NCBI GenBank assembly: GCA_021324455.1
Contig: JAJPJA010000013.1
Span: 62,001-126,000, forward strand
Source of the DNA: Pseudomonadota bacterium
GTDB taxonomy: Bacteria; Desulfobacterota; Binatia; Binatales; Binataceae
Reading direction: 5' to 3'
Length of the DNA stretch: 64,000 bases
Shown here: positions 52,937 to 64,000 of the stretch, piece after piece
Layout of the letters: the number at the start of each line of letters is the position of its first letter
Position numbering within the stretch: the stretch's first letter is position 1
Translations under genes and position numbers: made by a program
The notes under the pieces: generated by a model
Database searches by the model: none
The model's input: the letters and a program-made list of their open reading frames with translations, nothing else
Told to the model about the DNA's origin: nothing

Positions 52937-54679
52937 CTACTTTAAATATGGCCGATCGATTGCCGGCCGGTTCTCCTGATTGGTAATCGCCAGCTTTTTG
53001 CCCTCGGTGCCGATTCGCCGGGGCGCCGGATCGAAGGTCTTCGCCATCCGATCGTAATCGCGCCGGTTGATGACCAGGATCAAACACTTGCCCGAACTCC
53101 AGCGCGCGCGCAGTTCGTCGTCGTCGGCGATAAAGCTGGCCGCCGCCTCGGGACTCCAGGACCATGGCGCCAACTCGCCGCGGTAACTTACCAACGCCTC
53201 GCGCCATCCGGTATAAAACGGAAGCGCCTGCACGTGATGCCGGTAAGAGGCCATCGTGCAGCCCGGCCGCAACTGGCGGCTGATCGCGGCGGCCAGGTTG
53301 CGATAAGAGTTCAGAGGCGCCGCGTTTTCCCGCGCCTTGACCATCGCCGCAAGCGCGACAGCCATACCCAGCGCCAGCGCTCCGGCCGCGGCAACCGCAC
53401 CCGCCCGCTTGCGCCACAGGGTGAAGGCCGCCATCGCGCCCAACGCCATCGCGCCGGTCCCCACCATCAGATCACGGCGCAGCTTCGGAATGATATGCAA
53501 TTCCCTGATTCGCGGCGCCGCGGCGATTGCGGCGGCCACCACCAGGACATCGGCCGCCGCGATTGCGGCCACGATCAGCGTGACAATGCGCCGGTCGCCT
53601 CGCCCCATCCGCTCCAATCCATAGCCTGCCATGATCGCCAGCGCCGGAATTCCCGGGAGAATGTAGGAGCCCAACTTGGATCGGGGGATGGAGAAGAAGA
53701 CCAGCACCACCGTGAACCAGATCAGCGCGAAACGCAGACCGCGCCGCGTTGTGGCGCGGTCCGCTTGCCCGGCGTCATCCGGCCCGGTAGCGGAGATTTC
53801 GGTGGGAGCGCGCAACAGATCCCGAATCGCAAGCGGCACAAAACAAATCCACGGCCACATCCCCACCGATACCACCACCACGAAGAAATAGGGACCCCAC
53901 TGATGCTCGGTGCTGACGGCATAGCGCTGCAGATGCTCATGGACGAAGAAGAAGCTCAGGAAACCCGGATTGCGCCATGAAACGGCGGCGAACCATGGCA
54001 GGTTGACGGCGGCGACGATCAGGGCGCATCCGAGCCACGGCACCTGCATCAGTTCGCGGCCGCGCCGTTCCACCAACATGAACAACAGCGCCGCCGCGCC
54101 GGCGATCACCAGGGCGACCGGCCCCTTGGTCAGCGTACCCAACGCTGCGAACAGCGCCGCCAGATAGAGCCATCCGCGGCCCTCGCCCAGAGCCGGTCTG
54201 CGCGCGGCGGCATAGAAGCTCGCCAGCGACGCGGTTATGAACATCGCCAGCATCGGGTCCAGGGTGAGAAACCGGCTGAAGCCGAAGAACAGCGGGCTCA
54301 AGCCAAGGCATACGGCGGCGCCGGCGCCGGCCGCGGCACCGAACATGGATTCGGCCAAGACCTGCGTGAGCGCGATTTGCACGATGCTGGCGAGCGCGAT
54401 CGGCAAACGGACCGCGGTCTCGCTGGGGCCGAGAAGGCGAATTGCGGCGGCCACGGTCCAGTAAACCAGCGGCGGCTTTTCGAAGTAGCGCACCCAGTCG
54501 TCGTGCGGGGTGACGTAATCTCCGCTGACCAGCATCTCGCGCGCGATTTCCGCATAGCGTCCCTCGTCGGGTTCCCACAACGCCGCCGACCCCAGCCGCG
54601 GAAGATAGAGCAGGCAGGCTATCGTGACGCACGCCGCCACCCGCGCCCATCGAGTATCCCACCAGCTCACGATGACCAA
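52937..54679 (-). CDS. Glycosyltransferase family 39, ArnT-like (580 aa)
   Basis: Multi-pass membrane protein with about twelve hydrophobic segments. The first periplasmic loop has the catalytic acidic motif WEPDEGRYAEIAREML and FEKPPLVYWTVAAAIRL, as in ArnT/PMT-type lipid-linked sugar transferases. Expected to move a sugar from a polyprenyl donor to lipid A or protein; the acceptor is unknown. Next to a RodZ-like gene on the same strand. Confidence 0.9.
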   Translation of the reverse strand: MVIVSWWDTRWARVAACVTIACLLYLPRLGSAALWEPDEGRYAEIAREMLVSGDYVTPHDDWVRYFEKPPLVYWTVAAAIRLLGPSETAVRLPIALASIVQIALTQVLAESMFGAAAGAGAAVCLGLSPLFFGFSRFLTLDPMLAMFITASLASFYAAARRPALGEGRGWLYLAALFAALGTLTKGPVALVIAGAAALLFMLVERRGRELMQVPWLGCALIVAAVNLPWFAAVSWRNPGFLSFFFVHEHLQRYAVSTEHQWGPYFFVVVVSVGMWPWICFVPLAIRDLLRAPTEISATGPDDAGQADRATTRRGLRFALIWFTVVLVFFSIPRSKLGSYILPGIPALAIMAGYGLERMGRGDRRIVTLIVAAIAAADVLVVAAAIAAAPRIRELHIIPKLRRDLMVGTGAMALGAMAAFTLWRKRAGAVAAAGALALGMAVALAAMVKARENAAPLNSYRNLAAAISRQLRPGCTMASYRHHVQALPFYTGWREALVSYRGELAPWSWSPEAAASFIADDDELRARWSSGKCLILVINRRDYDRMAKTFDPAPRRIGTEGKKLAITNQENRPAIDRPYLK

Positions 54680-54786
54680 GTTTCCAGCCCCCGTGCGGGG
54701 TAGTCAATCGCGGCTCCGCCCCGTCAGGTTATAATGCCGGTGCAGGAGGGAGAGAGCTGGTTGAGCTGTAAACGGACGATCCGCAA

Positions 54787-55002
54787 ATGAAGGAAATCGA
54801 GGCCAAACAAAAACTCGCTCACCTGCTCGACCTGGTGGAAACCGGTGAGGAGATAATTAAAGCGCGCCGGGGCAAACCGGTCGCGCGGCTGATTTCCGTT
54901 GCCCGCGCGATTTCCCGGGCGACCGCGACAAGGCACGCGCCGCCGGACGAACCATCGAAAAGGAGCCAGGGGACGACATTGGGCGGCTTCAAGGATCTTT
55001 AA
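54787..55002 (+). CDS. Type II antitoxin, Phd/YefM family (71 aa)
   Basis: N-terminal DNA-binding domain MKEIEAKQKLAHLLDLVETGEEIIKARRGKPVARLIS matches Phd/YefM/VapB-type antitoxins; the C-terminal 33 residues are polar and likely toxin-binding. A stop codon lies in frame just upstream, fixing ATG 54787. The partner PIN toxin 25 bases downstream is truncated after 27 codons, so this may be an orphan antitoxin. DNA-binding autoregulator by family. Confidence 0.82.
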   Translation: MKEIEAKQKLAHLLDLVETGEEIIKARRGKPVARLISVARAISRATATRHAPPDEPSKRSQGTTLGGFKDL

Positions 55003-55026
55003 GGATACGATCAATGAAGGGCGGCC

Positions 55027-55110
55027 GTGAGCCTCGTCCTGGATAGCTCAGCAGACTCGAATTGGTATTTCGCCGCGGACGGGCTTGGAATAGCGCTGGC
55101 CGGCGAATAG
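55027..55110 (+). pseudogene. Truncated PIN-domain (VapC-type) toxin remnant
   Basis: A GTG start gives VSLVLDSSADSNWYFAADG and stops at TAG 55108 after 27 codons. The N-terminal LVLDSSA metal-site strand is the hallmark of VapC PIN nucleases, which are normally about 130 residues. Its place right behind a Phd/YefM antitoxin supports a decayed toxin. The remainder of the domain is not found before the next gene. Confidence 0.7.
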
Positions 55111-55116
55111 CGCGTT

Positions 55117-56007
55117 TCAGCGATCCATCCCCGCGTCGTCCAGCACGCCCAGCGCAAGTGCGGACCAGTCCATATCCGCGCGTCCATGCGCCAGCCCGGC
55201 GACCATCCGATCGCGCAGCAGCGCCGCCGCCGGTGACGGCACGCGCGCCTCGCCCGCCGTTTTTATCACCAGTTCCACATCCTTCAGCCCTAACGACAGC
55301 TTGAAGCCGGCTGGGGTATGCCGTTTGGCGGCGACCATCTCGCCGTAGCGCTGATAGATTGGACAGGCAAAGAGCGTATTGCCCAGCATGTCGGCGAGTG
55401 TGCGCCGCTCGATACCGTTGCGCTCGGCAATCGCAAAGGCCTCCGCCATCGCTTCCATCGCCGCCGCAATCAGAAAGTTGCCGGCCAGCTTGACGACGTT
55501 GGCGGCGCCAACTTCTTCGCCGTAATCGTAAATCGCGCGGCCGATAATTTCCTGCAGCGCACGCGCTCTATGCTTCGCCGCCGCCGGCCCCGAAGTACAG
55601 ATCACCAACTGGCGCGCGGCCGCATTGTCGGGCCTTCCGAACACCGGCGAAGCGACATAGAGGCTGCCGCGCTCGCGATGGTATTGGGCCAGCCGCCGGG
55701 CGGTGGACGGCGCAATCGTGCTCATCGAAAGATGGATTCCGCCGGGCGCCAGCCGCGCCGCGAGCCCATCCTCGCCGCCGACCATGCTCTCCACCGCGCC
55801 GTCGTCGGACAGCATCGTCAGGACGATGCCGCCCGGTGCGGCAGCCTGGGCGGGGCTCGCGGCCCGCGCGGCGCCCTTTTCGACCAGCGGCTGCGCCTTG
55901 GCGGCGGTGCGATTGAACACCTTGAGCTTCACGCCCGCCGCAACCAGGTTCTGCGCCATCGGCAGGCCCATCGCGCCGAGACCAATAAAACCGGCTTCCA
56001 AATTCAT
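55117..56007 (-). CDS. NAD(P)-dependent beta-hydroxyacid dehydrogenase, HIBADH-like (296 aa)
   Basis: Rossmann start GFIGLGAMGLPMAQNL, substrate region SMSTIAPSTARRLAQ and catalytic Lys in ANVVKLAGNFLIAAAMEAM, plus the C-terminal all-helical domain. Oxidises 3-hydroxyisobutyrate, tartronate semialdehyde or a similar 3-hydroxyacid. Ends 6 bases from the pseudogene on the other strand. On the same strand as the NTF2-like gene upstream. Confidence 0.9.
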   Translation of the reverse strand: MNLEAGFIGLGAMGLPMAQNLVAAGVKLKVFNRTAAKAQPLVEKGAARAASPAQAAAPGGIVLTMLSDDGAVESMVGGEDGLAARLAPGGIHLSMSTIAPSTARRLAQYHRERGSLYVASPVFGRPDNAAARQLVICTSGPAAAKHRARALQEIIGRAIYDYGEEVGAANVVKLAGNFLIAAAMEAMAEAFAIAERNGIERRTLADMLGNTLFACPIYQRYGEMVAAKRHTPAGFKLSLGLKDVELVIKTAGEARVPSPAAALLRDRMVAGLAHGRADMDWSALALGVLDDAGMDR

Positions 56008-56101
56008 GGTTGGTTCCTCTGATTGGCAGGGATAAGCGATCAGGATGCGGCGCGATCCCGGGGGGAGTAAAGCGGATTATCTGAAGAGCGGAGGCGGGAA
56101 A

Positions 56102-56503
56102 TCAGGAACCGAACACTTCGTGGGCGTGATGGAAATCGCAATATTCCTTGCCCGCCTGGATTTTTCCGTCCCTGATGATGAACAGAAAGTGATACAGGTT
56201 CTGGTAAACCTTGCCGTTCTTCAGTTTGGCGTAGCCCTCGGCCTCGACCGCGACGCGGTCGCCTTCGGCGGTCATGCCGGTGACGTTCAAGCGGATCGGC
56301 CCGTCGAAGCGCGCGCTGTTCTGCCCGATCATCTTGACCAGATCGGCTTTGGTTCTGGTCCCGCCCATCGGCCCGCGGGCCATCACGGTCCAGGTGGCGG
56401 ATTCGGCGAAATGATCGAAGGCGCGCGGGTCCGAGGCTGACCTTCTTTCGAAATAGGAGAGCGCGATTTGTTTGTTTTCTTCGGTGCTCATGGCGCCAAC
56501 CAT
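56102..56503 (-). CDS. SnoaL/NTF2-like protein (133 aa)
   Basis: Ketosteroid-isomerase-like cone fold: a helical start (ENKQIALSYFERRSASD), then WTVMARGPMGGTRTK and strand pairs ending in FHHAHEVFGS. AAAGG lies before ATG 56503; ATG 56491 is an alternative start. Family members are hydratases, isomerases or scaffolds. Upstream of the HIBADH-like gene in the same direction, so a shared small-molecule role is possible. Confidence 0.75.
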   Translation of the reverse strand: MVGAMSTEENKQIALSYFERRSASDPRAFDHFAESATWTVMARGPMGGTRTKADLVKMIGQNSARFDGPIRLNVTGMTAEGDRVAVEAEGYAKLKNGKVYQNLYHFLFIIRDGKIQAGKEYCDFHHAHEVFGS

Positions 56504-56612
56504 ATTCCGCCTTTGGCGGCTGCGGCAAGCCGCGCGCAGCGGCGTTTCACCGCGGCTGCGGGCGCGGTAAACTTGCGCAATACGCGCGACCTCTTGCGGA
56601 GTTTCCCAGCCG

Positions 56613-59048
<2,436 letters not shown>

Positions 59049-59119
59049 CCCAACCGCGACATCGCCCATCGGCTTATCGCCCAGCCCCTGCCTGCCGTTG
59101 CGCGATGCCCGGGGCGAAA

Positions 59120-60616
59120 TCACGGCTGTGCTTGTGCGGGAACCGCGCCGATGGCGTAAGACAGCGAGGCGGCGGAAATCAACGCCTCCGCCTTGCTTTG
59201 AATCAGCGCGTAGCGCGCGCCGGCCAAATCGCGTTCGGAGGAAAGCAGATCGAGGATCGAGGCCAGTCCATGCTGATACGAACGCAGGTTGGAGTCGTAG
59301 GCGGATTGCGACGCTTTAAGCAGCGCCGCGGCGTAGTCGTATTTCCGCAGCGCCGTCGCGAAGGTGTAATACGCGCTCCATACTTCGCCGACCAGGTCGA
59401 GTTCCTTGCCCCTCAATTCGTCGCGCGCGGCCTCGCTTTGCGCCTGCGCCTGGCGGATCGCATTGAGCCGGTCAAACCCGGTGAAAAGGTCCCACTTGAG
59501 CGTCACCAGGGCCGCATATTCCGGCACGCCGGAGGTAAGATTCGGCGTCGGCGGATTGGACAGGGTGTAGTTGAATCCGTAAAAGCCGTAATACGCGGAA
59601 GTATCCAGGGTGGGGTACAGCGACGCGTGCGCGGCCTCGATCCGGGCCCGGGAGGCGCGCAGCTGCGCCACCTTGGCGGCCAGATCCGGACGCTGCCGCA
59701 GCGCCACGCGGATTAATTCCTCCACGTCCTGTCCCAACGCCTTGGGAAGCGGCTGTCCCTGCAGCGATTCGATGCGCGGGGCGGCGTTGGCCTCCACGCC
59801 GATAGCGATCGCCAGCCGCGCCTGCGCGTCGCTCACCGCCAGCCGCGCGCTCTGCAGTTCGTATTGCGCCTGCGCCTCGCGCTGCTCGGACAGCAGAACC
59901 TGCGGCCTGGTCGCGAGCCCAACCTCAAGGCGTTTGCGCGCGGCGGCGCGGTCCGCCTGCGCCATTTTCAGAATCACTTCGGCGGAGCTGACGTCGGCCG
60001 CGGCGGCGTCAAGCGTGTAGTAGGCGCGCTCCACATTGAAGACGACTTCCTGCACCTTGTGATTGAAGAGAAAGTTGGCGGCCAGCAGCTCCTCCTGCGC
60101 GGAGCGCAGGGCGGCGGCGCGGCGGCCGAAATCGAGCAGGAGATAGTTCACCGACAGCAGGCTGCGGCTCTGCCAGCTTCGTTGGGTTCCCCAATGCTTC
60201 GGTACGAGGTCCGCGATTTTGCGATAGCCGCTCTCGCTTTGGACATCCGCCAGCGGGTAATAGGGAGCGTCCGCGCGGCCCATCGCAGCCGCGGCCGCGC
60301 GCGCCTGGTTCCAGGTGCGGCGCGTCTGCGGATTGCGGCGCAGCGCGGTTTCGACCAGTTCCGCCAGACTGTATCGCTTTGCGGGGTCGAAGCCGGGGGG
60401 CGCGGCCAGCGGCCCCAGCTCCTCGCTCAGGTCGAAGCTGACCTGGTTTTGCGGCCGCGCCGGCCATTCCCGCGCCGCCGAAAGCGGGGCGTAATCGTCG
60501 GGTTCGATCTCCGGCCGGCGTTCCAGTGCGGCGCATCCGCACACCAGCGCCGCCGCGATAAACAGCGCCGCCAGTGCGCGCGGTTTGGCGCTCATGGCGT
60601 TGCGGGTTGAATTCAT
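59120..60616 (-). CDS. TolC-family outer membrane efflux protein (498 aa)
   Basis: Lipoprotein-type N-terminus (FIAAALVCGCAALE, lipobox Cys about residue 29), then two OEP/TolC repeats of long heptad-rich helices with VSDAQARLAIAIG and LDLLSSERDLAGARYAL. It forms an outer-membrane exit duct. Divergent from the FUSC-type transporter gene about 30 bases away, with which it likely makes an efflux system. No MFP (adaptor) gene is adjacent. Start may lie at 60595 or 60625. Confidence 0.9.
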   Translation of the reverse strand: MNSTRNAMSAKPRALAALFIAAALVCGCAALERRPEIEPDDYAPLSAAREWPARPQNQVSFDLSEELGPLAAPPGFDPAKRYSLAELVETALRRNPQTRRTWNQARAAAAAMGRADAPYYPLADVQSESGYRKIADLVPKHWGTQRSWQSRSLLSVNYLLLDFGRRAAALRSAQEELLAANFLFNHKVQEVVFNVERAYYTLDAAAADVSSAEVILKMAQADRAAARKRLEVGLATRPQVLLSEQREAQAQYELQSARLAVSDAQARLAIAIGVEANAAPRIESLQGQPLPKALGQDVEELIRVALRQRPDLAAKVAQLRASRARIEAAHASLYPTLDTSAYYGFYGFNYTLSNPPTPNLTSGVPEYAALVTLKWDLFTGFDRLNAIRQAQAQSEAARDELRGKELDLVGEVWSAYYTFATALRKYDYAAALLKASQSAYDSNLRSYQHGLASILDLLSSERDLAGARYALIQSKAEALISAASLSYAIGAVPAQAQP

Positions 60617-60646
60617 AAGCGGCATACGAAACTCTGAGGAGGCAAT

Positions 60647-62872
60647 TTGCATAGGATTTGGCTTGCACCGCGCATCCGGGTTTTCGAAAATAGTGCGGCC
60701 TTCTCTGGCGGGCAGGCAAGTAAGACGCCGCTGCTCTCGGAACTGGTCTTGAACAGATCTCCCCCCGTTATCGCCGACTCCAAGGAATTCGCGCATGGCG
60801 GTCTGACCGGCTTCGAGCCGCTTAAGGTCGTACGCGGGTTGTGGGCCGAAATGGGCTCGACGCCCCAGCGTTGGCGCCGCGCCGCCCGCATCGCGGCCAT
60901 CACCGCAATCGGAGCCGGAGCCACCGCCGCGCTGCAGATTTCCAACGCGTTGGGCCTCACCCTCCTGTTCAATATGGCGGCGCCGGAGATGGCGCTCGGC
61001 CTCGGCGCCGCCGCCCGCTTCCTGATCGGCGCCGCCCTCTGTCAGGCGTTGGGCATGGCGCTGGCGGGCGCGATGGCTGACTCGCCGCTGCCGCATCTGA
61101 CGATCTTCGTCGCGCTCTCGCTGGCAAGCGGATATCTGATCTACGGCGATTCCCGTTTGGGACGCCTGTGGGTCTGGGTGCAGGTGCCGGTGCTCACCGC
61201 CTTTTACCTGGTGCTGTTCGATCCCGATGGCTTCGGCTGGAACGACGCGCAGGCGTTTGCCGGCATCGCGCTGGCCGTCGGCATCCTGTACGCCGTCAAT
61301 ACCCTGCTATGGCCCAGGCCGGCGGCGAAGGTGCTGGCACAGTCGCTGGCGGAAACTATCGAGCGGTCGCGCCGCCGCCTGAAACTCCTGATCGACATCT
61401 GGCGCGGCGAGGGGTTGAGTCCGCGCGATGACCGTCCGATCGCCTCAAAGCTCGGCTACCACCTGACGTTGCTCGGACCCGCGGCACATCACAGCCGCGG
61501 CGTCGAGGTTCCGGGATTGCTGCTGTCCGCTGTGATGGTTGCCGAGCGGGTCCACAACGAGATCGATCGCATCGCCGCCTTGACGGCCGAGCTTCCCGCG
61601 GACGCAATCGATCCGGAGTTGGAGCAGGAGGTAATAAAGGCCGGCGCCGTGCTGGACGCCATGCTGAAGCGTTATGCCGCCGCGCTCACGCATGACGGTG
61701 CCGCCGCCGGCGTAGAGCAAGAGGACCGCCGTGCGGCGCCCCGACCGCGTCATGGCGACGAGATGCTGCTGCGGCTCGACAAGCTTCGCACCCTGCTTGA
61801 GACCGAGCCCGCCGAACTGCCCCATCCCCGCCGCGGTGGCGCTGCGGATGGCGGCTCGGACGCGGCGCAGGGCCGGACCTGCGCGCCGCGGCTCAACCGC
61901 TTCTTGCTGCGCTACACCGTGCGGCATACGGTCGCGCTGGCGCTGGCGTTTGTCTGCGGGCTGATGGTCAACAACGCCGCGATGCATGCGGCGTTGTGGC
62001 TGTTGATGATCGGCGGTCCGCCCAGCCATGGCGCGACGGCGCGCAAATTCACCGTCCGCGCGATCGGAGCGGCGGCGGCGATGGCGATGACGGCGGTGGG
62101 CACGATCCTGCTCGCACCCAACGGCACCACCATCTTTTCCTACATGGCGGCGGTTTTCGCCGGCTGTCTGATCATGGCCTACATCGGCCAGGGAGGCGGT
62201 TTGCTGTCCTACCTGTCGATCGGGGGCACGGCATTTGTGATCGCGTTCAGCGGTCCGGGACCCCGCAACGACGCCTTCGCGTCGATCTGGACCATCTGGG
62301 GCATCAGCTTCGGGATGCTGCTGCGGGCAGCGGTATCGATGGTGTGGCGCGAATGGCCGCGGCGGACGCTGGTCGAGGAATTCCAGCCGCCGCTCCAGGC
62401 CCTGCTGATGCTGGTCTCGGCGGCGCATCGCCGCGATTTCAGCGCCGCGCAGATCGAGGCTGCCGGGATGGCGCTGATTGGGGGTGTGCGCGAGATGCTG
62501 GCGGTGGCCAACGACGCCCAACTGGAGGGGCGCGGCGCCGGTATCGACGCCGCCAACCTGGTCGATACCCTCGACACGCTGCGCCGAATCGGCTTCATCC
62601 TGAGCAACGAGGCGTCGCTTCCGGCAAGCTTCGCGCAGGCGGCCGCCGACCAATCATTATATGCCGCGCTCCACGCGCGTTTCGCCGACTGGCTGGAATC
62701 GCTGCGCGTTCAAGAGGCGGACGGCGTGCCCAGCCTGGCGCCCCTGCGCGAGATGGTAATGAACTGCGCCGCGCCCGATCTGAGCCCATGGGAGTTGGAT
62801 GCCCGCCATGCGCGCCTGCTCGCCGCGGTCCGAGCTCTGGAAGGCCAACTGTGCACCGTGTCGGTACACTGA
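60647..62872 (+). CDS. FUSC-family aromatic-acid efflux-type membrane protein (741 aa)
   Basis: Two hydrophobic blocks with about six and four to six transmembrane segments flank cytoplasmic domains, as in AaeB/FUSC proteins. The core TPQRWRRAARIAAITAIGAGATAAL and the second RYTVRHTVALALAFVCGLMV segment match the family. TTG 60647 has AGGAGG 4 bases upstream; TTG 60749 is an alternative and would leave more room for the divergent promoter. Inner membrane; exports organic acids by family inference. Confidence 0.82.
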   Translation: MHRIWLAPRIRVFENSAAFSGGQASKTPLLSELVLNRSPPVIADSKEFAHGGLTGFEPLKVVRGLWAEMGSTPQRWRRAARIAAITAIGAGATAALQISNALGLTLLFNMAAPEMALGLGAAARFLIGAALCQALGMALAGAMADSPLPHLTIFVALSLASGYLIYGDSRLGRLWVWVQVPVLTAFYLVLFDPDGFGWNDAQAFAGIALAVGILYAVNTLLWPRPAAKVLAQSLAETIERSRRRLKLLIDIWRGEGLSPRDDRPIASKLGYHLTLLGPAAHHSRGVEVPGLLLSAVMVAERVHNEIDRIAALTAELPADAIDPELEQEVIKAGAVLDAMLKRYAAALTHDGAAAGVEQEDRRAAPRPRHGDEMLLRLDKLRTLLETEPAELPHPRRGGAADGGSDAAQGRTCAPRLNRFLLRYTVRHTVALALAFVCGLMVNNAAMHAALWLLMIGGPPSHGATARKFTVRAIGAAAAMAMTAVGTILLAPNGTTIFSYMAAVFAGCLIMAYIGQGGGLLSYLSIGGTAFVIAFSGPGPRNDAFASIWTIWGISFGMLLRAAVSMVWREWPRRTLVEEFQPPLQALLMLVSAAHRRDFSAAQIEAAGMALIGGVREMLAVANDAQLEGRGAGIDAANLVDTLDTLRRIGFILSNEASLPASFAQAAADQSLYAALHARFADWLESLRVQEADGVPSLAPLREMVMNCAAPDLSPWELDARHARLLAAVRALEGQLCTVSVH

Positions 62873-62943
62873 GATCGCCCGATTGCGCGAAGCTTCGGCT
62901 GGCGGACAACTGAATCAATGCGGCGGGGAGCCAACCGCCACGC

Positions 62944-63741
62944 TCACGGTTGGGCGGTGCGGTTGAGCAGACTTACGAACTGCTCCAACTCGGGACGATT
63001 CAGGTCAGATACCGCCCAGTAGCTCATCCCGGACCGGTTCCAGTGAATTACGTTATAGCCGCGGCGCGTGGCGGTAAATTCGGAGGCCGGCGCGTCATCG
63101 CTGGGCCATACGAAGAGGTTGATGTAGTGGCGGCGGCGGCGGTAAACCAGCGCCGCTACCACGCGGTTGTCGACCACATCGACCCGTCCGCCGCTAAGGG
63201 CGAAGCCACTAGCCGCGAGATCCCTGACCGGCGGCGAGAAATCAATCTTGCCGTTGAACCAGGGCTTGACCGTGTGCTGGTCGGTTGAAGGCACGTCCGC
63301 CAGATGGTTCAGGATGAGGGAGCGCATGTGGCTTTGAATCACGTCGTGCAGAATCTCATTGCGCCCCACCGGATTGAAGCGGACCGCGATGGCGGCGCTG
63401 AGGACTACCGCGAAGAAGGCCGAGGCCGCCAAAGCCACACTGCGCCATGCGTGCGCTTGTCGCGGCCTGGGAGTCGGCGGCAAAGCCGCGCATGCCGGGA
63501 TCGGTGCCTGCGCCGCCAGCGCCATCGCCAGGCGCTGGCGCAGCCTGTCGGGCGCTTTGTGATACAAATCGGAGGCGCCGATTGCGCCGCTGAGCGCGCG
63601 CTGGGCGCGACAGGCTTCGCTGCACGCCGCGCAGATCTTCAGATGGCTTTCGATCACCAGCGCTTCAGCCGCGCTGAGCTGGCCGTCGGCGTATGCCTGG
63701 ACCATCTGGGGCCGGCAGCTATCGTTTACGCTCATAGACAT
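62944..63741 (-). CDS. Anti-sigma factor, zf-HC2 type (265 aa)
   Basis: N-terminal zinc-binding fold with ESHLKICAACSEACRAQRA (H-x3-C-x2-C) and one transmembrane segment (SVALAASAFFAVVLSAAIAV, about residues 104-123). The large C-terminal periplasmic domain (residues about 130-265) contains WNRSGMSYWAVSDL and is typical of longer transmembrane anti-sigma proteins. It overlaps the sigma-factor 3' end by 23 bases. GGAGG precedes ATG 63741. Confidence 0.88.
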   Translation of the reverse strand: MSMSVNDSCRPQMVQAYADGQLSAAEALVIESHLKICAACSEACRAQRALSGAIGASDLYHKAPDRLRQRLAMALAAQAPIPACAALPPTPRPRQAHAWRSVALAASAFFAVVLSAAIAVRFNPVGRNEILHDVIQSHMRSLILNHLADVPSTDQHTVKPWFNGKIDFSPPVRDLAASGFALSGGRVDVVDNRVVAALVYRRRRHYINLFVWPSDDAPASEFTATRRGYNVIHWNRSGMSYWAVSDLNRPELEQFVSLLNRTAQP

Positions 63742-64000
63742 CCCTGGATTGTCCTCCGGCGATTGCCTCCGTCAGTTTGCGGCGTGCGCGCGCCAGCCGC
63801 GACATCACGGTGCCCACCGGAATCTCCAGCGCTGCGGCAATTTCCTGGTAGGACATTTCTTCCATCTCGCGCAGGATTACCGCCTCGCGATATTCCCTGG
63901 GCAGACGCTCGATCGCGTCGCTCAAAACGCGCCGGTCCGCGTTGAGAATCGCGGCGTGGCTGGGGTCGTCCTGGAGACTGGCGGGAATCGAATCGTCATT
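63719..64000 (-). CDS. ECF sigma factor, 3' part
   Basis: The frame is open to the window edge, so its 5' portion lies beyond. The visible 93 residues cover the linker and region 4: LPREYREAVILREMEEMSYQEIAAALEIPVGTVMSRLARARRKL, a sigma-70 region 4 helix-turn-helix. It is the partner of the overlapping anti-sigma gene. Similar in layout to the sigma/anti-sigma pair at 24858-26071. Confidence 0.9.
   Translation of the reverse strand, partial: NDDSIPASLQDDPSHAAILNADRRVLSDAIERLPREYREAVILREMEEMSYQEIAAALEIPVGTVMSRLARARRKLTEAIAGGQSRDVYERKR

Noticed and set aside
55041-55070. GGATAGCTCAG, similar to a tRNA D-arm start, as a possible tRNA gene
   Set aside because: It lies inside the PIN-toxin remnant reading frame and no tRNA anticodon or T arm follows.
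63901-63960. Apparent frameshift in the partial sigma factor near the window end
   Set aside because: Re-reading the reverse complement showed a continuous frame from the window edge through the LSDAIERLP region.

Overview
The window is GC-rich, densely coded chromosomal DNA from a soil or sediment type bacterium. Several LLM-class flavin oxidoreductases, paired ACMSD-like amidohydrolases, a sulfotransferase, an acyl-CoA-dehydrogenase-like monooxygenase and many SDRs sit beside ordinary housekeeping genes (hem operon, polA, acpS, leuS, trxB, moaC). This mix recalls Candidatus Binatota or Desulfobacterota-like metagenome genomes. That placement is inference from gene content only. No rRNA, tRNA, CRISPR array, insertion sequence or phage module was seen.

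Layout. 1-4.5 kb: two LLM oxidoreductases (the first cut by the window edge) and two amidohydrolases, ending in a good terminator. 4.7-10.1 kb: a tight tetrapyrrole operon (siroheme dehydrogenase, CcsA/HemX-like protein, hemA, hemC, fused cobA-hemD). 10.2-18.5 kb: a mixed accessory stretch with a DUF4337 membrane protein, an alpha/beta hydrolase, two LLM enzymes, an NTF2-like protein, a cytochrome P450, a DDAH-like amidinohydrolase, a 3-Cys ferredoxin, acpS and a GNAT. 18.7-24.3 kb: an arsenic island with an ArsR-ArsC fusion, GAPDH, ArsJ, a PstS-like protein, a 63-aa protein, a second ArsR and an ArsI-type C-As lyase. 24.3-28.7 kb (minus strand): polA, an ECF sigma factor, an anti-sigma factor and an exported protein. 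28.8-33.5 kb: a GldA/GldF/GldG/DUF4340 ABC system. 33.6-41.3 kb: SDRs, an NtrC-type two-component pair, a conserved hypothetical, and an isochorismatase-fold protein lacking its catalytic triad. 41.3-49.1 kb: HtrA-like protease, CxxCH lipoprotein, VOC protein, RlmI-like methyltransferase, MoaC, TrxB, two membrane proteins and a 59-aa ORF. 49.6-56.5 kb: sulfotransferase, flavin monooxygenase, RodZ-like protein, GT39 transferase, a broken Phd/PIN toxin-antitoxin pair, a beta-hydroxyacid dehydrogenase and an NTF2-like protein. 56.6-64 kb: leuS, a divergent TolC/FUSC efflux pair, and a second sigma/anti-sigma pair cut by the right edge.

How genes work together. The most coherent accessory system is the arsenic island. 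It combines two detoxification chemistries: arsenate exported as 1-arseno-3-phosphoglycerate (GAPDH plus ArsJ) or reduced (ArsC domain), and organoarsenical demethylation (ArsI). Each has its own ArsR-type regulator and a visible inverted-repeat operator candidate, and a PstS-like anion-binding protein lies between them. The hem operon makes uroporphyrinogen III from glutamyl-tRNA (hemB and hemL are not here) and carries the siroheme branch enzymes. The P450 and the nearby 3Fe-4S-type ferredoxin are a plausible redox pair.
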